NCBI GenBank assembly: GCA_945863085.1
Contig: CAMBCD010000021.1
Location: forward strand, 1 to 16,340
DNA length: 16,340 nucleotides
Reading direction: 5' to 3'
Source: Bordetella parapertussis
GTDB lineage: Bacteria; Pseudomonadota; Gammaproteobacteria; Burkholderiales; SG8-41
Shown piece by piece: positions 1 to 6,016 of the stretch. The position numbers and the translations under genes are program-made. Each line of letters opens with the position of its first letter. Positions within the stretch are counted from its first letter, which is position 1. The notes below the pieces were generated by a model. That model saw only the letters and a program-made list of their open reading frames with translations, did no database searches and had not been told where the DNA came from.

Positions 1-1418
1 TCATTGGACGGTTCGTCGAGCAGCAACACGTTGGCGCCCGTCAGCAGGGTGTGCGCCAAATGCAGCCGGCCGCGTTCACCGCCGGACAGGGTGCCGACCT
101 TTTTCTGCTGGTCCTGGCCCTTGAAATTGAAACGGCCGAGATAGGCGCGTGACGGCATTTCGAATTTGCCGACGTTGATGATGTCGAGTCCGCCGGAAAT
201 TGCTTCCCAGGCGGTCTTGTCATCGGGCAGCGACTCGCGCGACTGGTCGACCATCGCCAGTTTCACCGTCGAACCGATGACGATCTCGCCGGAATCCGGT
301 TTTTCCTTGCCGGAAATCATGCGGAATATGGTTGATTTGCCGGCGCCGTTGGGACCGATGATGCCGACGATGGCGCCCGGCGGAATCGCAAACGACAATT
401 TGTCGATCAGCAGGCGGTCGCCGTAACCCTTGGACACATCCTTGAATTCGATGACGCTGTCACCCAGCCGGTCGGCAACGGGAATGAAAATCTCCTGTGT
501 CTCGGCGCGTTTCTGGTAATCGAAGGACGACAGTTCCTCGAAGCGCGCGATCCGCGCCTTCGATTTCGCCTGGCGGCCCTTGGCGTTCTGGCGCACCCAC
601 TCCAGTTCCTTTTTCAGCGCTTTCTGCCGTGCCGATTCGGTCGCCTCTTCCTTCTGCAGCCGGTCTTCCTTCTGCTCCAGCCAGGAACTGTAATTGCCCT
701 TCCATGGAATGCCTTGGCCGCGGTCGAGCTCGAGGATCCACTCCGCGGCATTGTCGAGAAAATAACGGTCATGGGTCACGGCGACCACGGTCCCCGGGAA
801 ACGGTGCAGGAACTGTTCCAGCCAGTCCACACTCTCGGCATCGAGATGGTTGGTCGGTTCGTCGAGCAGCAGCATGTCGGGTTTGGACAGCAGGAGCCGG
901 CACAAGGCGACACGGCGTTTTTCACCACCCGACAGATTGCCGATCTTGGCATCCCAGGGCGGCAGGCGCAGCGCATCGGCGGCGATTTCGAGCTGGTGCG
1001 TGGTATCAGTGCCGGAATTGGCGAGCAGTGCTTCGTACTTGGCCTGCTCGGCCGCGAGCTTGTCGAAATCGGCATCGGGCTCGGCGTACGCGGCGTAGAT
1101 TTCATCGAGCTTTTTCTGCGCGTCGAAGACTTCGCCCAGACCTTCTTCCACCGCCTCGCGCACCGTCTGCTCCGCGTTCAGTTGCGGTTCCTGCGGCAGG
1201 AATCCGATGTTCAGGTTCGGCATCGGTGTCGCCTCGCCGTCAAACTCCTTGTCGACGCCGGCCATGATTTTGAGCAGGCTGGACTTGCCCGAACCGTTCA
1301 TGCCGAGCACGCCGATCTTGGCGCCGGGGAAAAACGACAGTGAAATGTCCTTGAGGATGACACGCTTGGGCGGCACGACGCGGCTCACCCGGTTCATCGT
1401 AAATACGTACTGGGCCAT
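1..1418 (-). CDS. ettA: Energy-dependent translational throttle protein EttA (ABC-F), 3' end cut by window edge
   Basis: ABC-F ATPase that binds the ribosomal E site and gates entry into elongation according to the ATP/ADP ratio (known for the family). The first 472 of about 555 residues are present. The protein begins [10 protein letters not shown], followed by VVPPKR, both typical of EttA. Domain 1 shows Walker A GMNGSGKS (39-46), signature LSGGEKRR (about 162-169), Walker [10 protein letters not shown] (about 185) and the THDRYFLD switch region (about 213). An arginine/lysine-rich inter-domain PtIM linker lies at about 240-320, with Walker A GPNGAGKS of domain 2 at about 356. The frame leaves the window in the second Walker B, which reads LDEPSN instead of the usual LDEPTN. 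The ATG at 1416-1418 was chosen because the family N-terminus starts there; the ribosome-binding site is weak. It is divergent from the gene at 1545. The assignment is firm. Confidence 0.96.
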   Translation of the reverse strand, partial: MAQYVFTMNRVSRVVPPKRVILKDISLSFFPGAKIGVLGMNGSGKSSLLKIMAGVDKEFDGEATPMPNLNIGFLPQEPQLNAEQTVREAVEEGLGEVFDAQKKLDEIYAAYAEPDADFDKLAAEQAKYEALLANSGTDTTHQLEIAADALRLPPWDAKIGNLSGGEKRRVALCRLLLSKPDMLLLDEPTNHLDAESVDWLEQFLHRFPGTVVAVTHDRYFLDNAAEWILELDRGQGIPWKGNYSSWLEQKEDRLQKEEATESARQKALKKELEWVRQNAKGRQAKSKARIARFEELSSFDYQKRAETQEIFIPVADRLGDSVIEFKDVSKGYGDRLLIDKLSFAIPPGAIVGIIGPNGAGKSTIFRMISGKEKPDSGEIVIGSTVKLAMVDQSRESLPDDKTAWEAISGGLDIINVGKFEMPSRAYLGRFNFKGQDQQKKVGTLSGGERGRLHLAHTLLTGANVLLLDEPSN

Positions 1419-1486
1419 GTTGCGGAGTTCCGGAAAAAGGAGTCAAAAAAGAAAGCGCGAGGATAGCCGAAAACGGGGGGGTGCCG

Positions 1487-1513
1487 GTGACGGAACTGCA
1501 AGTCATGGATAAT
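1487..1513 (+). promoter_or_regulatory. Possible sigma70 promoter for the racemase-like gene
   Basis: GTGACG (1487-1492) and GATAAT (1508-1513) are separated by 15 nt, about 30 nt before the ATG at 1545. The spacer is short and the -35 box poor, so this is a weak call. Confidence 0.3.
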
Positions 1514-1544
1514 GGCCGCTTTTCGACCCAACGGACGCAACAAC

Positions 1545-2291
1545 ATGAGCATCGTCAGCCCCTGGCTTACCCTCGGCTACGTCATCCCCCACCTTTACAC
1601 CGACATGGACGCCTACCAGTTCTACCGCGTGGCGCCGGACGGCATGATGCTGGTGACCACGGGGCTGAACCTGAAGGAATACAGCCTCGCCGCGGTCGAA
1701 ACCGAACTGCCGGCGCTGTGGCGGGCGTTCGACATGCTAAAAAAGAAAAACGTCGACCGCATCGCGCTGAGCGGCGTGCCGGTGGCCTCGGTACTGGGCC
1801 GCAAAAAAATGCGCGAAATCCTCGACGAAGGCGCGCAACGCACCGGCATTCCCTGCGACACCGACCTTGAGGCGCATATCGCGACGCTGCAGCACTTCGG
1901 CGTCACCAAACTGGCGTTGGCGACGCGCTGGCCGGAAAACGTCAATACCGCGCTGTCGAACTACCTGAAGGAAGCCGGCATCGAAGTGGTGTCACTGCGC
2001 GCGCAAGGACGCTCGCTGGATCAGAACAAGGTATCGAGCCCGCTGGCCGATCATGAACTCGCGCTGGAACTGGGCCGCGCCGCGCTCGCCGCCGCACCCG
2101 AAGCTCAGGCGCTGCTGCTGCCTGGCGGCCTGTGGTTCGCCATCCATGCCGTGCCGATCCTCGAAGCCGAGTTCGGCAAGCCGGTGCTGCTCAACATCAC
2201 CTCGACCACCTGGGCGGCGCTGAATGCGGCGCCCAAGCCTCTGCAGCAACCCCCTGATCCGCGCTGGGGCAAGGTGATGGCAAGCTGTTAA
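1545..2291 (+). CDS. Asp/Glu racemase / arylmalonate decarboxylase / maleate isomerase-superfamily protein, cysteine-poor
   Basis: 248-aa protein of the aspartate/glutamate racemase fold. The resemblance to arylmalonate decarboxylase and maleate isomerase is clearest in the N-terminal 'LGYVIPHLYTDMD' and in the C-terminal 'LLPGGLWFAIHAVPILEAEFGKPV', which parallels 'SCGGL..L.AIPELE...G.PV' of arylmalonate decarboxylase. Family members use cysteines in the two half-domains. Here the first site reads SGVPVAS (76-82) and the second LPGG, with Pro193 where arylmalonate decarboxylase has its catalytic Cys188. The only cysteines are Cys104 and the last residue, Cys248. The alignment is by eye and from memory. 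The start at 1545 was preferred over 1512 because the family begins near 'SIVSPW' and a weak GGA lies 9 nt upstream. The substrate cannot be named. It stands alone, divergent from ettA. Confidence 0.8.
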   Translation: MSIVSPWLTLGYVIPHLYTDMDAYQFYRVAPDGMMLVTTGLNLKEYSLAAVETELPALWRAFDMLKKKNVDRIALSGVPVASVLGRKKMREILDEGAQRTGIPCDTDLEAHIATLQHFGVTKLALATRWPENVNTALSNYLKEAGIEVVSLRAQGRSLDQNKVSSPLADHELALELGRAALAAAPEAQALLLPGGLWFAIHAVPILEAEFGKPVLLNITSTTWAALNAAPKPLQQPPDPRWGKVMASC

Positions 2292-2311
2292 GGCATGCAC
2301 ATCACGCAGTC

Positions 2312-2358
2312 ATTCCGGCGCGCCCCGAAGGAAGTCCCCTCGGGGGACAAGCCGGAAT
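2312..2358. repeat. Intergenic stem-loop element (nested inverted repeat)
   Basis: The outer arms ATTCCGGC (2312-2319) and GCCGGAAT (2351-2358) enclose an inner hairpin GTCCCC-tcg-GGGGAC (2334-2348). The motif 'gtcattccgg...ccggaatccag' resembles short dispersed intergenic palindromes common in Proteobacteria. No T-run follows the stem, so it is not a typical intrinsic terminator, although it lies 20 bp after the stop of the racemase-like gene. Confidence 0.6.
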
Positions 2359-2402
2359 CCAGCGCGCTCCAACGGCATTCGATGTCGATAAAAATAATCA
2401 AT

Positions 2403-2427
2403 AAAATCAAATGTTTAATTTGATTTT
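2403..2427. repeat. Perfect AT-rich inverted repeat
   Basis: AAAATCAAAT (2403-2412) and ATTTGATTTT (2418-2427) form a perfect 10-bp repeat around a 5-nt centre, in the AT-rich gap before the toxin-antitoxin promoter. A TTGTTTTT run follows 7 nt later. It could be a weak terminator isolating the toxin-antitoxin pair or a protein-binding site; the sequence does not decide. Confidence 0.5.
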
Positions 2428-2478
2428 GCGACGTTGTTTTTCCGAAGCCCGGCTCACCCATAACCAACCCGGGCTTGA

Positions 2479-2507
2479 TTGCCAGGCATACGCTTCCAGC
2501 GTATAGT
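2479..2507 (+). promoter_or_regulatory. Toxin-antitoxin promoter with embedded operator
   Basis: A -35 box TTGCCA (2479-2484) and a -10 box TATAGT (2502-2507) are separated by exactly 17 nt. A perfect 7-bp inverted repeat ATACGCT-tcc-AGCGTAT (2488-2504) fills the spacer and overlaps the -10 box, the expected place for an autorepressing antitoxin operator. The predicted transcription start (about 2513-2515) falls on the toxin ATG at 2515, so the mRNA would be leaderless or nearly so. Confidence 0.65.
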
Positions 2508-2514
2508 GCATCGC

Positions 2515-2835
2515 ATGGTCTTCGTGGAGCTTCCGCCATTCATCGCTTTCGCTGCCGAATGGTGGAGCGATGAAGATCTGCGCCGGCTGCAGAACACATT
2601 GCTCACTCAACCGGATGCTGGCGATCTGATTCGAGACGGCTCCGGCCTGCGCAAGCTGCGATGGGCCGCGCAGGGACGGGGAAAACGCGGTGGCGCGAGG
2701 GTGATTTACTACTGGCATGTTCCGGGCGACCGCATCTACCTGATCTATGCCTACGCCAAGAACGAACGGGAAGATTTAACGCCCGCTCAAGTCAGGACAC
2801 TGGCTGAACTGATGAAGGACATCAAAAATGGATAA
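2515..2835 (+). CDS. RelE/HigB-type toxin of a type II toxin-antitoxin system
   Basis: 106-aa small basic protein of the RelE/ParE superfamily, HigB-like group (members are typically ribosome-dependent mRNA interferases). Visible hallmarks are an N-terminal 'ELPPFIAFAAEW', the basic core 'LRKLRWAAQGRGKRGGARV' (about 45-63), the strand 'IYYWHVPGDRIYLIYAYAKNE' and the C-terminal helix 'DLTPAQVRTLAELM'. The ATG at 2515 was chosen over the one at 2479 because 2479 lies inside the promoter and the family begins close to 'VELPPF'. No Shine-Dalgarno sequence is visible, in line with leaderless translation. It overlaps the downstream antitoxin by 8 bp, and toxin-first order is usual for this group. 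Active toxicity is inferred, not shown. Confidence 0.88.
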   Translation: MVFVELPPFIAFAAEWWSDEDLRRLQNTLLTQPDAGDLIRDGSGLRKLRWAAQGRGKRGGARVIYYWHVPGDRIYLIYAYAKNEREDLTPAQVRTLAELMKDIKNG

Positions 2836-3118
2836 GCAGCATTTCGACCAGTTGGTCAAAGGCGTCAAAGCGATGAAGCGCCATATCGCGGGCAAACCCG
2901 TGCGCGGCGCAAAAGTGACCGAACTTCCCGCGCCCGATGTGCGCACCATCCGCGAGGCCGCGAAGATCAGCCAGAGCCAGTTTGCCCGGCTGATCGGTGT
3001 CAATCTGCGTACCCTGCAGAACTGGGAACAGCGGCGTACACAGCCCACGGGGCCCGCCAAGGCGCTGCTGAAAATCGTGGCTTCCAATCCCAAGGCGATT
3101 GAAGCACTGCATGACTAG
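2828..3118 (+). CDS. NadS/HigA-type XRE-family antitoxin
   Basis: 96-aa antitoxin with a short N-terminal toxin-binding segment ('FDQLVKGVKAMKRHIAGK') followed by a Cro/C1-type helix-turn-helix at about 38-90 ('VRTIREAAKISQSQFARLIG' then 'VNLRTLQNWEQRRTQPTGPA'). The layout and the 'LQNWEQ.R..P.GPA.ALL' ending match the NadS family, partners of HigB/RelE-like toxins. The ATG at 2828 lies inside the toxin's 3' end (8-bp overlap), suggesting translational coupling. The protein is expected to bind the 2488-2504 palindrome and repress its own operon (inference from the family). Confidence 0.88.
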   Translation: MDKQHFDQLVKGVKAMKRHIAGKPVRGAKVTELPAPDVRTIREAAKISQSQFARLIGVNLRTLQNWEQRRTQPTGPAKALLKIVASNPKAIEALHD

Positions 3119-3190
3119 TCGTCCGCGGGAACGGCTCAGTGCATGGCGACTACATCAAAACTATCGTGTCCGATCACATTCCTTCGACCG

Positions 3191-3550
3191 CTAAGGTTTA
3201 GTCTTCGAATCAGAGGGATTGTCACTGAATTTTGTTAGTGGCTTGATAAGAAGCCACGAAAATATCAAAAGAACAAAAGAAATTCCGGCGGTAGAAAGCC
3301 CCAGTGTGGGACCCTGAGCCGGCGCCGGAAGCAGTCGCAATAGAAAAGCACCTCCATCACAAAACAAACGACTCTTCAAACTCGTTTCCTGTGCACACGA
3401 CGATATTATTCCTCCTGCAACGGAAAAAAGAGGAACAGCTTCAGTGGCAAACATTAGGGCCACGCCGACGAGGATCAGCGCACCTATTACTCGAAAGCCT
3501 GGTCGGGCCGAGGTGTCATAGTTCGGTGATCGTTGAATCGGAAGTTTCAT
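3191..3550 (-). CDS. Small membrane protein of unknown function, two predicted transmembrane helices
   Basis: 119-aa protein not recognised from any family. Two strongly hydrophobic segments are visible: about residues 20-45 ('FRVIGALILVGVALMFATEA') and about 84-106 ('GISFVLLIFSWLLIKPL'). A roughly 35-residue loop between them carries two cysteines ('SSCAQETSLKSRLFC'). The polar N-terminus contains 'KLPIQRSPNYDTSARPG' and the tail is charged. The clean two-helix pattern argues for a real gene rather than a chance frame, but the ribosome-binding site is weak. The surrounding DNA (about 3180-3640) is visibly poorer in GC than its neighbours, suggesting horizontal acquisition together with the adjacent toxin-antitoxin pair. 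A + strand frame at 3304-3552 overlaps it and has no recognisable features. Confidence 0.5.
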   Translation of the reverse strand: MKLPIQRSPNYDTSARPGFRVIGALILVGVALMFATEAVPLFSVAGGIISSCAQETSLKSRLFCDGGAFLLRLLPAPAQGPTLGLSTAGISFVLLIFSWLLIKPLTKFSDNPSDSKTKP

Positions 3551-3639
3551 GACCAGATGCGCTTCATAATTCGACCCAATTCGGTTTATACGACAGCCAC
3601 CTCAACCTTTGCAGCAGCCTGCAGCGAAAACAATAAATA

Positions 3640-4827
3640 TCATTTACCTGCTTCAACCACTTTGCTGCTGACCATGTTCTCGACTTCCGCCTCGCCGTAA
3701 CCGACCGACTTCAGCACATCGCGCGTGTGTTCGCCGATTTGCGGAATGTCGATACGCATGCCGAAGCGCCGGCCATCCATCTCGATCGGCAGCACCGGCA
3801 CCTTGGTCTTGACACCATTGTTCAGCGTCACCGGTGTCAGGCCCTGCGAGGCATTGAGGTGCGGATCGTCGAACAGATCTTCGGGTTTGGCAATCGGAGC
3901 AAACGGCAGGCCGAGCTTTTCGCAGCGGTCCATCAGTTCCTGCTTGCCCATTTTCGAAAAAATATCACTGACAATGGGCAGGATGCGCGGCCGCGCTTCG
4001 ACGCGCTGCGGGTTGGTTTTCAGCGTGGGATCATTGAACAGCTCCGTCAGGCCGAAGGATTCGCAAAATACCTTCCACTGCGTGTCCGTAACCACGCCGA
4101 CAAACACCAGTTCACCTTCGCGGGTCTTGAAATTGTCGTAGAGCGCCCAGGCACGGATGCGGTCGGGCATCGGCTTCACAGGCTGGCCGGTGGCGAAACC
4201 CTCAAGCATGTGCTGGCCCATCAGGAAGGCATTGTTTTCAAACAGCGCGCTTTGCACGTACTGGCCCTCACCCGTCACATGCCGCTGGTTCAGCGCCGCG
4301 AGTATGGCCACTGCGCCAAACACGCCGCCCATCACGTCATTCACCGACGCACCGGCACGCAATGGGCCGAAACGGCCGCCGGTCATGTAGGCGAGACCGC
4401 CCATCATCTGCACCACTTCGTCGAGTCCGGTGCGATGTTCGTACGGTCCGGGCAGGAAACCCTTCAGCGAGCAATAAATGATTTTCGGATTGAGCTTCTT
4501 CAACGCGTCATAACCGAAACCCAGCTTGTCCATTGCCCCGGTGCGGAAGTTTTCGGTGAGCACATCGGCGCTGGCGATCAACTTGAGCACCAGCTCACGG
4601 CCCTGCTCCGATTTGAGATCTACCGCGATGCTTTTTTTATTGCGGTTATAGGTCGGGAAAAATCCGGCGCCCGAAGCGGTCAGCTTGCGCGTGTGGTCGC
4701 CGTCCAGCGGTTCGACCTTGATCACTTCAGCACCGAGATCGGCCAGCACCAGCCCGCAGGTCGGGCCCATGACCACATGGCAGAATTCAATAACGCGGAT
4801 TCCAGCGAGGGGCAGTTGCTGTGACAT
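3640..4827 (-). CDS. CaiB/BaiF (family III) CoA-transferase
   Basis: 395-aa enzyme that moves CoA from an acyl-CoA donor to a carboxylic acid through an aspartyl-CoA thioester. Typical landmarks are 'LPLAGIRVIEF' at the N-terminus, 'LADLGAEVIKVEP' (28-40), 'NRNKKSIAVDL' (61-71), 'ADVLTENFRTGAMDKLG' (87-103) and 'RAGASVNDVMGG', in which Asp164 aligns with the catalytic Asp of formyl-CoA transferase. The start at 4827 was chosen over 4866 because the consensus N-terminus begins there and AAGGAAGG lies directly upstream; the longer form would read into the repeat at 4860-4884. The gene lies 191 bp downstream of the HMG-CoA-lyase homologue on the same strand, a common pairing in Burkholderiales. 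Acyl donor and acceptor cannot be deduced. Confidence 0.93.
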   Translation of the reverse strand: MSQQLPLAGIRVIEFCHVVMGPTCGLVLADLGAEVIKVEPLDGDHTRKLTASGAGFFPTYNRNKKSIAVDLKSEQGRELVLKLIASADVLTENFRTGAMDKLGFGYDALKKLNPKIIYCSLKGFLPGPYEHRTGLDEVVQMMGGLAYMTGGRFGPLRAGASVNDVMGGVFGAVAILAALNQRHVTGEGQYVQSALFENNAFLMGQHMLEGFATGQPVKPMPDRIRAWALYDNFKTREGELVFVGVVTDTQWKVFCESFGLTELFNDPTLKTNPQRVEARPRILPIVSDIFSKMGKQELMDRCEKLGLPFAPIAKPEDLFDDPHLNASQGLTPVTLNNGVKTKVPVLPIEMDGRRFGMRIDIPQIGEHTRDVLKSVGYGEAEVENMVSSKVVEAGK

Positions 4828-4859
4828 TGCCTTCCTTTTTAAGGATCTTAAAAACTTTA

Positions 4860-4998
4860 CCGCCAAGACGCCAAGGGCGCCAAGAGATTCAAAGTCAAAA
4901 ACACATTCCAGTCGTTCGGGCCAACTGTGAAACGGGCCGCTGTTAGTTGCCGGTTTTATTAAGGTTCGGTTTTCTTGGCGCTCTTGGCGTCTTGGCGG
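4860..4998. repeat. 25-bp inverted repeat built of GCCAAG units
   Basis: 4860-4884 reads CCGCCAAGACGCCAAG followed by GGCGCCAAG. 4974-4998 is its reverse complement with one mismatch. Each arm holds three GCCAAG units about 9 bp apart, and the arms are separated by 89 bp. The element fills the gap between the lyase stop and the CoA-transferase start and would be transcribed into the intercistronic mRNA as a long stem. The arms, if translated, give the 'TAKTPRAPR' peptide often seen in spurious proteins, so this is probably a dispersed bacterial repeat and not a coding sequence. Confidence 0.75.
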
Positions 4999-5018
4999 TT
5001 AATCGATTTTCAGTCGCA

Positions 5019-5957
5019 CTAGTGTCTTGTCGCCGGCACAAAACCCTTGGTGATCCCGGCCAGTGGCACATAACCATACAGCGGCTCACCGGGAATGCCT
5101 TCTTCAAGAATTCTGCGCAGCGCCAGTAATTGTTCGAGATTGATACCCGTGCGCAGGCCCATGGCCTCAAGCATGAACACCAGGTCTTCGGTGACGATGT
5201 TGCCGGAGGCACCGGGCGCGAACGGGCAACCGCCCAAGCCGCCCAGCGAACTGTCGAAGGTGGTGACCCCCACTTCCAGCGCCGCCACCACATTGGCCAA
5301 GCCCAGACCACGCGTGTTGTGCAGGTGCGCCCCGGACAGTTTGTCGCCGATGGCGGCGCGGACTTTTTTGAACACGCGGCGGATCTGTTCCGGATTGGCG
5401 TAACCGGTGGTGTCGGCCAGGCCAACCTCATCGCAGCCGGCTTCCACCGAAGCCACGGCCATACGCACCACTTCATCTTCGCTGACTGCCCCCTCCAGCG
5501 TGCAGCCGAACACCGTGGACAGACCGGATTCGATGATCGGGCGCCGTTCTTTTGGCAGACTGTCGCGGAAGGCACAGATTTTTTTCGCGCTGGCGATGGC
5601 TTCATCCGGCGTCATGCGCACATTGGCCAGGCTGTGTTCCCTGGACACCGAAATCGTCAGCGTCAGCTTGTGCACGCCGGCTTCCATCGCACCCTGGGCG
5701 CCCCTGAAATTCGGCGCCAGTGCCGCGACATTCAGTCCCGGAATGCTCAGGCTGTGCGCAACCACTTCCGCGGCATCGGCCATCTGCGGAATCAGTTTCG
5801 GCGGCACGAAGGAACAGACCTCGATTTCACGCAGACCGGCAGCGGCAGCCGCGCTGATCCATTTTTTCTTGTACTCCGTAGCCATGAACTGCCTGGTGTT
5901 CTGCAAACCGTCGCGCGGCCCGACTTCACTGATCAGAATATCGATGTCCTGGTCCAT
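5019..5957 (-). CDS. Hydroxymethylglutaryl-CoA lyase family protein (HMGL-like)
   Basis: 312-aa TIM-barrel lyase of the DRE-TIM/HMGL-like family that cleaves HMG-CoA or a related 3-hydroxyacyl-CoA to acetyl-CoA plus a keto acid. It carries 'SEVGPRDGLQN' (10-20, with catalytic Arg15 and metal ligand Asp16), 'HLHNTRG' (211-217, metal ligands His211 and His213) and the lyase signature 'GGLGGCPFAPGASGN' (239-253), with the active-site loop Cys244 and Asn253. All key residues of true HMG-CoA lyases are in place and the length is normal. The start at 5957 is supported by GAGGAG 8 nt upstream. It lies 61 bp after the rhodanese gene and ahead of the CoA-transferase, so the three could be co-transcribed. 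Citramalyl-CoA or similar substrates are possible, since paralogues next to CaiB genes are often not leucine-pathway enzymes. Confidence 0.92.
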   Translation of the reverse strand: MDQDIDILISEVGPRDGLQNTRQFMATEYKKKWISAAAAAGLREIEVCSFVPPKLIPQMADAAEVVAHSLSIPGLNVAALAPNFRGAQGAMEAGVHKLTLTISVSREHSLANVRMTPDEAIASAKKICAFRDSLPKERRPIIESGLSTVFGCTLEGAVSEDEVVRMAVASVEAGCDEVGLADTTGYANPEQIRRVFKKVRAAIGDKLSGAHLHNTRGLGLANVVAALEVGVTTFDSSLGGLGGCPFAPGASGNIVTEDLVFMLEAMGLRTGINLEQLLALRRILEEGIPGEPLYGYVPLAGITKGFVPATRH

Positions 5958-6016
5958 CTCTTGCTCCTCATGATTCGAACTGGCCGGGCCTGAGACTATA
6001 CGCTGTGCCCTGCGCC

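Noticed and set aside
3727..4824. A 365-codon + strand open frame antisense to the CoA-transferase gene
   Set aside because: It mirrors the minus-strand gene, is His/Arg-rich with no family motifs, and the minus-strand frame has full CaiB hallmarks.
5130..5993. A 287-codon + strand frame antisense to the HMG-CoA-lyase homologue
   Set aside because: It is a shadow of a clearly recognised gene, with compositional bias and no motifs or start signals.
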